Positions 24,960-37,766 of a stretch of 64,000 nt of DNA are shown here, in pieces. Position numbers and translations under genes: made by a program. Below the pieces are notes generated by a model, which saw nothing but the letters and a program-made list of their open reading frames with translations, did no database searches and was not told where the DNA came from. Location of the stretch: assembly GCA_960531495.1 (NCBI GenBank), contig OY482866.1, forward strand, positions 12,791,365-12,855,364, read 5' to 3'. The DNA comes from Zeus faber (Eukaryota > Chordata > Actinopteri > Zeiformes > Zeidae). The number at the start of each line of letters is the position of its first letter. Position 1 is the first letter of the stretch.

Positions 24960-25540
24960 CAAAGAAGTTCTAACAAACTTACTTCAAATTGAGAAGAAGG
25001 GGGGGAAGGGCGGGGGGGGGGGGTGTTCCCTGCTTCTCTCAGGGCAATTCAGCTTTCATTGAAGTCTAAGCACATGTGGCCGCTATACCACACTACATAT
25101 TCACAACAGAGCATTGTTCTGTATTCATTGCAGTTATCAGGAGCAGTCTATGATGCTTACAGTGTTGGTGAAAGGAAAAGCACTTCATCGATTCATACCT
25201 ACCAACTTGAAAAGGGAAAGATATGAACTGCTGCACCGGGGGGGGGAAAAAGCTGAGATAAGCTGCTATATAGTCTGCGAGTGGGTATTACAATAGGATA
25301 TTTTTGTCATATTCTATTCAAATAGGGACTTTATGTTGTGGTTATGCAAATAGTTCATATTAAACATCTTTATGGTTGCAAAGGATGTACTCCCCTTTCT
25401 CACTTGGGTGGAAACAGAAAACTTGATCGGAAATAATTGCAATACACTTCTGCTTGTCAAAAGTGATGAGTTTATTCTTTTAAAGAACGAACCTTTCAGA
25501 TTTCCATTCAGCATGTGGGGGTTTTAAATCATCGAGGTTA
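24960..25540 (+). repeat. Duplicated intron fragment of the ENDOD1-like gene
   Basis: Sequence from about 25060 to 25540 matches the intron of ENDOD1-like copy 2 (about 23270-23670) in order: accacactatat/accacactacat, cacttcatcgattc, gggaaagatag/gggaaagatat, aactgctgcac, agctgagataagctgct, tattacaataggatat, then the stretch ending in cattctgcatgtg/cattcagcatgtg. The exons that should flank it are absent. It looks like what remains of a third tandem gene or an unequal exchange. The end of ufsp1 and its polyadenylation signal overlap its right end. Confidence 0.75.
25471..25476 (-). terminator. Polyadenylation signal of ufsp1
   Basis: The plus-strand word tttatt reads AATAAA on the minus strand, about 100 bases after the ufsp1 stop codon. 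It lies within the duplicated ENDOD1 intron fragment, so the signal may have been supplied by that duplication. Confidence 0.5.
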
Positions 25541-25577
25541 TAGGGATGTGACCTGCAAGTCAGATGGCTTTGATGGC

Positions 25578-26291
25578 CTATTTTGGGGGAGTGAGAGGCA
25601 GACACAAATTGTAAAATGAACACTGATCCAGGGATGACACTTTCTTCCAGGCCACCCATCCCTTCCGCTGCAAGTCATCTCTATCCAGCGGTCGGCCATA
25701 GTAGTGTGGGTCCAGAACCAGCAGGTAGCTCCCTTTCTCCCCACTGCACACTCCCAGTATCCCCTTCGAGGAGCAGTCCCTGTCGCCCCCCATCATGACC
25801 GGAGAGCCACGCTTTTCAAAGTGCTGGCGGAGCTCCCTTACAGCCACCCGCTCCAGCTCTGCACCTCCGCCCCTCACGTGCACCACCTTGCAGGGGACGT
25901 CGTAGAAGTAATCCAGGACCAGCGACGCCTCGAACGTCCCGATCCACTCCCTGGAGCCCGAGAAGGAGCCCGGCTTGTCCTCCATCGAGACCAACGCCTG
26001 CTGGATCTCCGGGAGGCTGGGTGGAGGCCGGCGCCCAGGGCCCGCCGCCGGGTCGTGACACAGCCAGGACGCCATGGTCTGGACGGTGCGGTAGCCACAT
26101 CCCCAGCCTCTGTCATCCTGGCCATCGCAGCCATAGTGGAAATACTGGTACTCCCCGTGTGTCAGGGAACACCCCGCAGCTCCTTCAACCGGGTACGGAA
26201 GCCCACAATGGACACTTGTCAGCAATAGGTTTGTCAGCCGTGTGTACTCTTGTGTCCCCGTTGTACTCGTTGCTGCGGCTTCTCCGTCCAT
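25578..26291 (-). CDS. ufsp1: UFM1-specific peptidase 1
   Basis: This single-exon frame encodes 237 residues. UFSP1 is a cysteine protease that trims the UFM1 precursor and removes UFM1 from substrates. The catalytic Cys65 is in the motif DDRGWGCGYR, and the Asp194/His196 pair is in LDPHYYG, both typical of the peptidase C78 family. The TRLTNLLLTSVHCGLPYPV block just before the active site is also family-typical, and the length is close to mammalian UFSP1 (about 217). ATG 26291 gives a short Thr/Ala-rich leader; no signal peptide is seen. The gene is divergent from the zp3-type gene, with about 440 bases between the two start codons, which must hold both promoters. All catalytic residues are present, so it is expected to be active. 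Confidence 0.95.
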   Translation of the reverse strand: MDGEAAATSTTGTQEYTRLTNLLLTSVHCGLPYPVEGAAGCSLTHGEYQYFHYGCDGQDDRGWGCGYRTVQTMASWLCHDPAAGPGRRPPPSLPEIQQALVSMEDKPGSFSGSREWIGTFEASLVLDYFYDVPCKVVHVRGGGAELERVAVRELRQHFEKRGSPVMMGGDRDCSSKGILGVCSGEKGSYLLVLDPHYYGRPLDRDDLQRKGWVAWKKVSSLDQCSFYNLCLPLTPPK

Positions 26292-26735
26292 GTCGGAGCG
26301 ATTTGTGTCACCGAGTTGTCCACATATTCACCGTGAGGGAAGTTGATATCGCTTGGACAGCGGTCAATGGTGCGGCGGATACGACTTCCGCCTTTCCCCT
26401 ATTTTGATTTAGGGTCGGGAAACAACGTAACAAAACACTGTACCCATTAAATAAATAGACATAGGATACCCACACGCACGCACGCACGCACGCACAAACA
26501 AATAAAAGTAAGAATGAAACGCTCCCATCTATCAGCTCGCTTCCCTCGGAGACAGCCGCCCGGTGTCCCTCCGCTTATCGTCCCCCTAGAAACACGCCAC
26601 GGCCGGCGAACGTTCCGCAATTAACTGATAGTGACACCCGCCGCGACCCAATTTGCCTCTGATATATTTCGCAGAACCCACAAAGCAAACAGCAAAAAAA
26701 AAAAAAAAAAAAGAAGAAAGAAAGAAAAGAAAAGA
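26292..26735. promoter_or_regulatory. Divergent ufsp1/zp3 promoter region
   Basis: The two start codons face away from each other across this segment. It contains a (CACG)n run at about 26470-26494 and a poly(A)/AAG tract at about 26693-26735 directly before the zp3 start codon. No canonical TATA box is clear. Confidence 0.5.
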
Positions 26736-29699
26736 ATGTCGTACTTCGCCGCGACTCGCTTTCTGTATTGGGCTCTTTTCCCGCTCGTGTATTGCCCTTG
26801 GTTTGCAAGTGCACGCGTTTCACCAGCTCGGGCGCTGGACATAGAATGCGAAGAGGCGAGGATCGGGGTAACGGCGAAGAGGGAGCTCTTCTCCGAAAGA
26901 CGGCTCCCGTTCGCGGGGCGCTGCGTCCGGCTCGGCGTGAACGGCGCCGCCGGGAAGTCCTGCCGAGCGGAGAGAGCCAGCTCCGGAGCCGAGATGGTCA
27001 TCCGCGCCGGACTGGGGGAATGTGGGACCGGGTCCAGAGTATGTGAAATGTGGACGTTGCTACTCCGTTAATACGCGTTTCCACGTCGTTCATCGCCTGT
27101 GTGTAGTGCGGGCGATGGCCGCGGGGCGGCGCTGTACTACCTCCTGTGGTTTAGTTGTGAGTGAACGTGTTGGAGATCCCTTGTTGCTTCGAACCAGGTC
27201 GACGGCGACTGGCTCGTCTACTACAACCAGCTGGTGCTGTGTCCGGCCCTGGTCCCCAGCCCCGACGGCAGAGTGGTGTTCAGAGGGCCCCCGGCCGTCA
27301 TACCCGTGGAGTGCCATTATAAGAGGTGGGGACGCGCCCCGTTGTCGCTTGGCGTCGCCTTCCAAATTGTCCGGAACGGTTTTCCAACAGCTTGACGTTG
27401 AGGACGGGGTGCACCGGTTCAAAAGGAATCGCAAATGGCTCAAATATGTGTTGGGGGGAAAAAAAAACGGTGCCGTTTTTTTTGTTTTGTTCGGCGGCAG
27501 CGTAGGAGGCGGACGGTGAGCGGACACCCTTTGACCCCCACCTGGCTGCCCATGACCGCCACTGTCGGCGCCTCGGGCCTGCTGCGCTTCTCCCTTCGCG
27601 CGACGACAGGTGGGCGGGCGGGCGGGACGTTCTACGTTGCCGGCGGGCTGACGTACGGGACGGGGGTTCGGGAAACGACACGTTCTTCTCTGTCTGTCCT
27701 GCGCTGCAGATGATTGGAGCGCTCAGCGTACGTCCTCTGTGTACCAGCGCGGGGAGATGATATTTCTTGAGGCCAGCGTTGAGGCCCCACTGCACCCACC
27801 CCTCAGGGTCTACGTCGACCACTGTGTTGCTACGCCCAACTCTGACCCCCTCACGTCGCCCAGCTATAAGTTCATAACTAACCACGGGTCAGTCGGGTCT
27901 ACTCCAAAACAAACTGTATTTCAGTGGGCACAATAAAATAAAAGAAGATAACCCTACAACCGGAGGTGAAACAAACCAAACCACAACGCACCAGAAATGG
28001 TTCTACATCAAGCAAATCCACAACCGGTGTAATCACAGCTACAAGGAGTGGGTGTGTGTGTGTCTGTGTGTGTGTGTGTGTGTGTGTCAAGTTTAAGAGG
28101 TAATTTGTCATGTACGGTCATACATATATGTAGTGAAATGTCATGACACCCGGTGATTAGGCACAATAAGCTCTAAAAGTTTTAAAAATACTTGTGTGCG
28201 TAATCGACGCAAGGTGCTTGCAACTACGATTCTGGGTTCTATAATTATATAGTGTGTGTGTGTGTGGGTGTGTGTGTGTGTGTGTGTGTCCAATCTTACA
28301 GATGTCTCGTGGACAGTTTAGTGGTGGACTCGTCCTCCCGCTTCTTCCCGAGGAAGCAAGACAACAAGCTCCACTTCAGCTTCCAAGCCTTCCGCTTCAG
28401 CCAGAATTCTGGTGATCAGGTATTTTATTTAATTTGTATACTTTATGAACCAAGTGGGGGTTGGAGAGTCACTTTTAAAAATTATAAACTGTATATTAAT
28501 CATCATCCAGGTCATTCTCATCACAATAAAACATGTCCGAAATGAACTGATACACATATACACAGAGAATGTGAATTGGCAGAAAATACACAAAGCTAAA
28601 GTGCCTCATTACCATAACATCCATCTTTTTGTCCGGACGTGTTACAATTATTCGTTTTTTGATAAAAGCACAAAAATTATAAAAATTTTAAAAGCGTCCA
28701 AGTGGCCCATATAGTAGGCATTGCGTTCTTAAATATTTAAATGAATTATTCCACAATCTCTGTGAAAATGTCCCTCAATTTATTTTGGACATGTTTTATG
28801 GTGGTTTCATAAGAAGGACCCGTATTCACATTGTCTCATCTCGCACTACAACAGAGGAAAGTTGCAAATCATACAGTATGAATGAAAATATTTTGTCGAT
28901 GTTTTAGAACGAGGGATTTTTATTTTTTTTTCTTTGCCTGGAATTCACATCATTTGAAAAAAAGTTTGAATACTGTCATGGAGTCTAAACTAATTGTCCA
29001 TTTGTTCAAGTCAAATAAAACAGCTCTGCTACATTATACTGTTGTTAAAATAGCTGCATTTCATTGTGATTTTTATCTAATTATTTTTTTTTTATTATTT
29101 CAGATATTCATCAGCTGCCAACTGAGGGCTACTTTAAAGCAATACTCACCCAACTACCTGAACAAGGCTTGCTTCTTCCATAGCCCCTCCTTTAGGTTAG
29201 ACTGCTAATGTTACGCCGGTGGCAGACGTTCTGCTTATTTTTATTTTTATTTTTTGGTGGGGCTGGTTGTAGATTGGCTCCAATAAACATGCCACGGTAG
29301 CATAATGTCCCTTGATCCACATTCCCCCAAAGCTGACAGACTCTTCCGTGTTGTTCAGCTGGCTCGCCACGGAGGGGAGCGGCGCTCTGTGCACGTGTTG
29401 TGGCTCTGGGGACTGCGCGAGGCAGACTACAGAGACGACCAGCCGCGCTCAACCAGAGACAGGTTAACATTTCTGAAAGGAAAATACAAACCACTTAAGG
29501 GCTATATATAATCTATAAGGGCTTATTCAACTGGTACGGTGGTTTCCTATTTAGGCATCCACCAGTCAGTGTGTGTGAGTGGCCGCGGTCACGCGTCATA
29601 AATGTTACAGATAAGGAGGAGGAAGTGAACGCAGCAATTGGTCCTCTGCACACGCTGGCGCCGTCCCATTGGAAAGGCCAAATCTCTGTCACACGCTGA
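26736..29699 (+). CDS. zp3: Zona pellucida ZP3-type egg-coat glycoprotein
   Basis: Eight exons join in frame: 26736-27038, 27198-27325, 27506-27609, 27710-27887, 28302-28419, 29104-29195, 29359-29462 and 29611-29699. They give 371 residues. All introns are GT/AG and every phase fits. The start FLYWALFPLVYCPWFASA is a signal peptide. The ZP module follows: LDIECEEARI, LGECGTGSRV, DWLVYYNQL, VECHYKR, LTPTWLPM, TTDDWSAQR, LRVYVDHCVAT, NHGCLVDS, RFFPRKQDNKLHFSFQAFRF, IFISCQLRA, LNKACFF and ALCTCCGSGDC. These are the successive ZP-N and ZP-C landmarks of ZP3. The last exon has AAIGPLHTL, matching the LGP-type hydrophobic patch. I see no R-x-x-R furin site and no transmembrane segment, and the protein ends soon after the patch. 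An extra Cys is seen in LVLCPAL. Which of the several fish zp3 paralogues this is remains open. Confidence 0.88.
28030..28290. repeat. (TG)n tracts and LINE 3' fragment in zp3 intron 4
   Basis: Two (TG)n runs (28030-28087 and 28250-28290) flank a piece at about 28095-28185 that matches the 3'UTR of the LINE at 17480-17600: gtagtgaaatgtcat against gcagtgaaatgtcat, then a similar ggtgattaggcacaataagc against ggagactatgcacaataagt. It is a second truncated copy of that element in the same orientation (minus). Confidence 0.65.
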
Positions 29700-30078
29700 A
29701 GGGCGACCACTGCACGTCCCGCTTTGTCACTGAATCGACTCAGGTGGGTACACAGATAAGACATAAACACAAAAATGATTTTGAGAATCAAGGAACTTGA
29801 CCATTTGTCAAGAGTGATGATACAGCACATATATTTGATTTGTATGACGATTTGAACACTTTTTAGATTTACTTTTTTTTTTTTTTTTGGGGGGGCCTCT
29901 ACTTCTCAGAAAGTCACTGCCTGCTGGCCGTTGTTGGGCGTTCCGCCTGTGAACTACAGTGAATTGAAGACGAAATTCAGACGTCACGCAATGATCTTGT
30001 TACTGCTGCCCGGCAACGACCAGAATCTGTAAACGTATATACTGTATCTATGGTCCTGTAACCTTTTGTCTAAACTAA

Positions 30079-30084
30079 AATAAA
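30079..30084 (+). terminator. Candidate polyadenylation signal of zp3
   Basis: AATAAA lies about 380 bases after the zp3 stop codon, after a poly-T tract. It is the first plus-strand canonical signal after the last exon. Confidence 0.4.
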
Positions 30085-30089
30085 AGATT

Positions 30090-33000
30090 AGCTTTTCCAA
30101 ACCTTTGCCTGTCGCAAGTGCGGTCTGGGTTAACTCTGAAGACACATTCCCAACCCTGCAACGATCGGCGGAGGGACTTTAAACCAGGCGACCGGGGCAT
30201 GGAGACTCTGGTCTTGCGAGAAGCAGCTCTTTGGATAACAGGCTTCTGCTGCTGTAATGAGTGTTTTCAGTTGTTCATCGTAATAACGTACTACGGCGCA
30301 AGCAGATGCATTCCAATCAAGACCGTGCGGTTCGATCCCGTGGCATCCTGTGATCGCCTCGCAAAGCTTGTGTCCGTAGCTTATAGACGTTGAGGGGCGG
30401 CGTGTTTGTTGGCTCGGTTTTATATTTGGTTTGAGGACGTTGTAGTATTAGTTATCACTGACTACATGCCGCAGAGAAACGTCAATGGACTTGCCCCCAA
30501 AGTGTTGGTGTTTTTTTTTGTTGTTTTTTTTAACCCTTTCCACAGCAGTCACTGTGAATAGAAACTCCCAGGAAGCGGTGCTAGTGATTTATTAACGATG
30601 ATAGTGGGATATGTTATGTTAGTCTCATCAATATCTCGATGGAATTTCGTCTATATAGATTAACGTACGTCCATGCTGATATTCCGTCTGTACCTTTGTC
30701 TTTTAATGCTTTTCATTCGGCTGTGCTCTATTTGTCTCTCATTCGAATAGACCCGAGAGGTTCCCTGGTGATAGCGGAAACGATCAGTTGCCATCACCGA
30801 TCGACGACTCGGAAATGTCTTTGAACGCCTTTTGGAATACGAAATGATGTTTCTTTATCAGATGCGGTCCAATAAAGAGTGCAGCCACTAATATAAGGCT
30901 GGCCACAGACAAGCGTGAAAAAAGGTTTTAAGCTCGCAACCCATCAAACGTCTTTGACAATGAACAGTGAACGCCAAAGATATTCCGAGAGGGCGCAGTT
31001 CAAGGATAAGTGTTTATTCAGCACAGTGCGGCCCAGCTACAGGTAAAACTGTCCGATACCAAAGGTATCACTTTGTCTTCTGTCAGACTCAAATGGTGTC
31101 GTTGATATGTTCTATTCAATCATTTCACTTGACGAACAGCAGTCCGAGCTCAGTATAATCCTAAATATGTCGTGTGCGGGACTCTGGCGTCGTCCTGTGG
31201 CTGTTCTTAACAATAGGGCTACACAAGCAAACAAGTTCTGTGTCGACAGCCGAGCGGTCGACCAGCTACCGATGGTCCATAGCGACCGGCAAAGAAGAAC
31301 GAGCCGTTTCGAACCGGTAATTCTCAAAAACGCGCAGTTTGCGGTGGTACGTACCGCTTGCGTCGAAACCACCCGCTCCTCTCGGCTGCCCCCCCCGCCC
31401 CAATCACATGAGCATAAACCGAGAGCTTGTTTTGTTATCTGTCCAAACAATGGTACGACGAACCTGCATGTGTGGTGGCTTGTGGTTTTCTCCTTGGAGA
31501 AAGTGTGTGCATAGGTCTACTTAATGTACTATGGTGAACAAACCCATTATGTACCTGTGCAAAGGCCTATTTGGATGCACAGTCCAAGGTAAGAGACCAC
31601 AAAGCCCCAACACCCAATTTCAGCCTCAAGGTCATGGGATTGTCAGGGTGGATACTGTAGGTAAAGAAAAACTAAGAAAAGGGATGAGGAAGGAAGGGAA
31701 TAGAGACTTATCTAAGGATAGAGCTGATAATCATGAAGCCCATCATTTGACAAAACCGCATGCAATGATGCCCATAATAAAAATAAAACTAAGTGATAAA
31801 ATCTCAAACCATTAATGAAATGTCATTTTTGCCAATGATATCATCTGAGATTATTGCTTACAGCTCTGATAGACTTTTAATATTTGCGCCACGCTGAGCA
31901 CACTCTGCTACTTGGATGGACGCTCCGGCACGCACGCCGGGTGGGGCGTCTGGTCGGCTGCAGTGGGGCGGGCCTCGCCCCATCACGCAAACACACACAC
32001 ACACACACACACACCACCACACCTGCTTGGAGTGCACCCCAGCACCCTCCTGGTTGCATTCCTCGCCTTTCCTCCCTCATTTGCTGCCATAACTATGACA
32101 GGAAGAGGCCACGTGACCAGTTGTACTTCCAGTTTTCCTGGACCTAATTAACTGTTTTTCAATACATGTTGTCGTCCAATGTTTTTGTTTTTGTGTAAAT
32201 GTTGTTTGTTTCTATGTTTATTTGTCTCACCGTGGTGATTCTCCCCTCTTGGAGTGGTGATCAGTTATTTACAGACCCAAACATGTTAAATAGTTCTCAA
32301 AAGAGGGGGGTTGGTGGTGGCTCTCCATAACCGAAAACTGCTCTTGTCATCCCACAGGTCGTCCACAGTCCACAGTACAGAGTTATTGCAGCAGTTCTTG
32401 ATGATTTAAGAATGAATAAAGAGTTGTATTGCAGGTGGAGAACTTGAACTCCACTTGCAGACTAACTCTCATCTAGATGCAATGTCGTACAAATACTCTG
32501 TGTTGTATGCCCAGCCTGCTGACAGCACAGGTTAAAAAAAAGAATGCTTTTAATATTCTTGGTGTAGACAATGCATTGCCGTTACATTTGTGCAACATTT
32601 TGCTGTGTTCTGTGTTTCACGCTTCACGCTTTGCCAGTTTTGCTCATTTTACAGTATAACATTTGAGACTTAACAGACTTTTGTTGAATGTACTGTTCTC
32701 TGCTGCTCTGGTTCAGAGGAATATACTTGTGATTCTTAACATGCTTTGGGGAACTCGGATATCATCTGTGATACACCACGTGGTATTTTTCTCGACATAC
32801 AAGATGCACTCCCGTTGCATCGCGTGAATAGTGTTTGAATGAGCTTTGTTTTATTTGGTTTATTTTTTGGCAGTGCTTAAGTGGAAGTAGGAATAAGCTT
32901 CATTCATGGCAAAACAAATATCACCGGACCCCACTTGCATAAAGGAATTAACTTTAAAAATGTGATGCCCCTATGTTTTTTCACCTCTTTAAAATCCCCT

Positions 33001-36000
33001 ACGAATTAAACAGTGTATTGAATTATTGGACTTCTTAAATGAAAGACCCACAACAAACGTTATATTAATTATAACATAACCATAACCATAACCCTGACTA
33101 GTGTATTAAAAACAAAGCGTACCAAAGTACCCCAGAATACACCAATGCACAAGCGTATCAAAATGTCGTATCATAAAGTCAAATGAAGGCCACCAAGTAC
33201 CACAAAGAAAACCAAACTGTTCTAGAAATTCCACAGAGCAAACACCAAATCAAGTTATGAATCAATCAAATTGCCACAAGGTTGATTACAGAACATGTTA
33301 CACAAACCCCAAAAAAGTGTCGCACAAACACCCTCCTCTGAGTTGTTATACATTACTGTTCAAACCTATAACATTGTCTAGTAAAACATGCTACCAGGTC
33401 CAATACTTTACTAAGTGGTCAACGCAGTAATAACTTATTACATTATGGACAAAAATGCGATGACTGGTTCAAGGTTGTATTACATGGAAGTCCTTGCTGG
33501 TTTATTACATTGAATTTTATATGAACTGCATTTTGATTGAATATTACATTGCATTTGTATGGGGATATTTTTTACATTTGATTTCACCACAAACAGTTAT
33601 GGCATGGTCAATTATTACATCTTGCCTCCCTATACATGTTTATTTTCTTTTCTCATTTGTTTAACCTGCGGTGTGACGACCTGTTTCATGGCCTGTTGGG
33701 GATAGCTTCCCAACAGGTGGGATGTCCTCCCAATCGTCCCTGAACCATGGCTAACGGGAATCCTCTGTTATTTATTTGTTAAGTCATTTTAACTTGCTTG
33801 CCGCTCTTCTTCTTTTTCTTTTTTATCATTGTGCCTTTCTTTATTGTCCTTCACTGATATGAAGTGGATTTGGGTATATTGTACGGCATGGATCACAATG
33901 CTGTGTTTCGTTTGTGCTCAAAGAAAATGTGTAGAAGTATTTTTATATTATTATAATGTCTTGCTGTGATGGTGATCGTAGCGGCGATCCCAAGCTCCAC
34001 CGATGAGGCTTCTGTCCCACACGCGGCAACCGCACACGTGCAGACAATCACAGGTGACGGGAAAGCCGCGGTGCTGGCGGCCACCGCCGGCCACAATAGC
34101 GCGCCAGCCTCACACCCTGGAATGGCTCTGCCTCTCCGCCGCGGACGCCTGCGAGCTCTCAAACAATAACCTCCGTCCTCTCCAGTGGCTGCTGCGACGG
34201 GGCCCCTGGCTCCTGGCTCCTGCTCCTTTATGTCAGCATCCTGTCTTGTGTCGCGCCAAAAGGAGCCGGCCCTGCTGGCTCGGCTCCCAAAAACTCTGGG
34301 TGAGAGAGCGCGCGCGCGCACACACACACTCACGTACACACGTACATCGCTGCACATTCGTCACTGTAGCAGCCTGGCATTTTATTGCATAGTATTTACT
34401 ATTGTGAATTCCTGGCCCTCGCCGTTTGCAACTCTTGACCCCGAGCAGCCTTTGTTTATCATTATTGTAAGCTGGGTGAGCGGTAGTCGGGGTGAGAGTC
34501 TTTGAGTTCACCCCCCCCCGCCCCCCCGCCCACCCCCACTCTTTACACAACCCCCCCCGTCCCAGTTTAATTATCCTAAATTCAATGACTGCGTCCTCAT
34601 CCACATAAGGAGACGGTGTGACGGGACACTCCGGGTCCCCCGACATCCCCCCGAGCCCACCCCACCAATGTCTGTCTCCCATCTCCCCCACCCACCCCCG
34701 GCCCCCCGAGCCCCCGCGCGGCTCTGATGCATGGCTTGCAGCACGTACCTTGTCTCTCACTCCCCTTTATCTCTGGTGTTGGCTCAGACATAAGCAAACA
34801 GCCCTGGAGCTTTACACAATCAGTGCAACTGTCCATGTTGGAGTCAGCTTAGCAGCACTAGGGGCAGGGCCATGTGGAGTTAAAAGTGATTATCAAATGA
34901 GGTATTTACTATATTTACGTATGTACCTATTGGAGAAATTCCACATCAGAAATCATTACATGACAGACATTACATAATGACGTCATTTACAGGTCAAGTA
35001 AAGAAATGCTCTAGTAGACGCAGTGGTGTAGTGCAGAGTTTACGCAGGTATACGGAGTACACCTACTTCTTTTTCAGTCTGCATTGCGTATACACACTTC
35101 TAAATCCCCTCTGATGCGTATCTTTCAGAAGCGCACCCTGCAATAGCCAAATCGTGAGAGACAGTCCGAGCACATATTCCCTTAAAAACACCCACCAAAG
35201 AGATTGTCTTCACACTCAACAGTGGCTAATTATGTAGTTGTCTTACCATATAGTCAGTGGGCCAATATTGATTGATTGGTCTTCTGTGGCTAATGATAAC
35301 TCCATAGTGATCCTTACTCCCCAAAGTCAAGCAGCAGAAGTTAAGCGACAGTTTTCAAATGCTACTAGCCCATATTTAGGTGAACTAAATACGCAAGAGT
35401 AGGCTTCACATGTCACTGTTTATAACACAGGGTGTTTATCCTTTGCTGGACGGACCACTTAAAAAAGAAACGTTTTTCTCAAAAATGAAGAGTATACCCA
35501 CTTCTCCAGGCACCACTACACCACCGAGTACATAACACCATATGGTCGATATATAGTCTATGCTGGAGAGCGAAGATACCTTCCAGTACCTACCTTTCCT
35601 ATATTTCACATTCAAACTTGCCATTACGCCCTGTCTGACATAAGTCTTCTTTCACGAACAATGACTTCCAGGAAATTTCAACAGTACTCCTTTATACTAT
35701 GGCTCCAAAGGGAACTCCGCAGTATACAGGGGGATGTGTAGCAGAAAGGAAGCCAGGCCGAAGAGTTCAAGTGTAGACTAACTTGCTGTATGACATCACT
35801 TGATACACAGCACGCCACTGAACAACCCATGAACCATCCCCGTTACCAGCCATGAATGGAGTGTCATAGGCCTGCCTGTCTGAATTTCTTATCAGTTCGT
35901 TATCAGATGAGTGTGGAGTGGATCGCTAATAGAATATATGATCGCATGGTCTCTCCGCATGGTCAATTATTGACACCCTCGGCAACCGTCCGTTGACCTC

Positions 36001-37380
36001 AGCTTGACCGGTAGACGGCTCCAGTGAAGTGACCATCGGAGCCTACTCTATTTGTTTATATGCATCCCAAGGAAGCCGCATCAAGAGAAAGCTATTCTAA
36101 GAATGGCGTCTGCTACAGCGGTGGGTCTACTTCAACCCCTGAACCTGGGACCCTTTCATTGAAAGCCTCTTCCTGTGGCTTGCATTATGTTGTCTTTATG
36201 ATTTGAAAGGAGTTAATTTATTCCCATTTCCTGTTTATGGCGAGGCCACACTCATTTGACGAATATCAGAGTTAAGAAAAATATAAAATGGGGCTTGGAT
36301 CAAAATTGCTGGTTTTTGGATGTTTCTCCTCCTCGGGGTGCGAGACGCATTTCCCATACAAATTGTCTGAACATATCAGCGTTTGCTAGTCGGCAACGAC
36401 AATCTAATAATAATAATCTTGTGCTGCGAGATCAAAATTGCAAGGCTGCACAAATAAATCCCGGCCAGAACACCGGCTCCAAGCTGAGGTTTCACACTCA
36501 AACTAAGAACGATTAGTAGCCGTCTTCTTTTTTGAGTTTCTGTGGCAGTGTTTTGTGATGTGTTTTTTAGTGGTTTAGCGGTTTCAGGAGAGTGGTTGGG
36601 AAAACACTTGTTCCGGTCATACTTAAAAATGACTGGTTGAAACGTGACGTCATCTCTCTGGGGATAACTTAAAGCCCCCTTCTCACTGAAAGCCGTAGCC
36701 AAATTACTAAACCATTTAATTTGGCTGTTGCTGTTTGACAGGTCTCCCCATGGTTTGAATATGAGTTTTGACCAAAATGTGTGATGTGTAGACCTTTATT
36801 TGGAATGCTGCCATCACTGTAGGCAAGGGTCATTGCCATTAATGTAAAGATGTGGTGATCCATTCATTGTTCGGCACTTTCGTTCCCTTTTTTTAGGAAC
36901 TGACGCCTGGCATGTGGGTGTGAGACCTCCACATATATAGGTATGTCTGAATGCAAATATAATGTATGATAAAATACTGTAGGGTTAGATATCGATTATA
37001 ATATTGCTCAGTTGTTATTTTGCACTGATAGGCCTGTAACACTGAGACTCAGAAACAATGGGGGGGAAGTCAACCCACGTCGTTTCGAGACCGATTTTTT
37101 TTTTTTTTTTTTTTTTTTTTTTCGGCAATTGTCTGGAAACGTGGACCTCATTTGGATAACAACTAAAGAAGCATGTTTTTTCCCCCCGGGGAGGAGGAAG
37201 TAGTTCAGATAATCATCACCAAAACAATGCCACTGTATTTTCCAAAGTCATCATTAAGAAATATCAAACACTTTGGAGCACTTTGTAGAAACACCTACCG
37301 GATAAGTGGCGGAGATCCACAAAAGAGCTTCGTTTCCAATTAGTAGGAATTAGACGGAGCCATGGGCCGAGCAGCGAGGA
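30090..37380. other. 7.3-kb intergenic region without recognised genes
   Basis: Reading both strands I find only short frames with no family resemblance. Contents include an (AC)n tract at about 31988-32013, C-rich runs at 34510-34560, and a (GCGC)(AC)n tract at about 34303-34330. There is a locally GC-rich, CpG-containing patch at 33965-34300, and long poly-T at 37096-37123. The patch at 33965-34300 could be a regulatory island or an unrecognised exon. Confidence 0.5.
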
Positions 37381-37715
37381 CCCTGTGAGGGACTATGCGC
37401 GCACCGCTATGGAGCTTCCCAGTGAGTTGTTCAGACGGCCTGCGCGTGCGTGTGCGTGTACGTGGGTGTGTGCGTGCGTGTGCGGGGGGGGGGGGGGGGG
37501 GGGGTTTGTGTGTGTGTGTTTTTTTTTTTTTTGTTTTTTTTTTTTGGTCGTTTTCCAGAGGTCTGTCGGGGCGCATGACTCGCTCGTCGCTTGCGGTGGG
37601 TGCGTGGGGGGCGCGCCTTCATCCCCACGCGCGGCCCCACCTGCGCTCGCGGAGGAGGCTGATCGTAAGGGCTCGGACGCGGCGGGGGGTGTGGGTGGGG
37701 GGGTTGGGGTTGGGT

Positions 37716-37766
<51 letters not shown>

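Noticed and set aside
25704-26228. Plus-strand frame across ufsp1
   Set aside because: It is antisense to the UFSP1 coding frame, which carries the WGCGYR and DPHY motifs.
27298-27885. 195-codon minus-strand frame across zp3 exons 2-4
   Set aside because: It overlaps exons and introns of the well-supported ZP3 gene and has no recognisable domain.
33893-34357. 154-codon minus-strand frame in a GC-rich patch
   Set aside because: Composition is driven by CpG and (AC)n/(GC)n tracts. No family motif is seen, and the frame starts inside a microsatellite.
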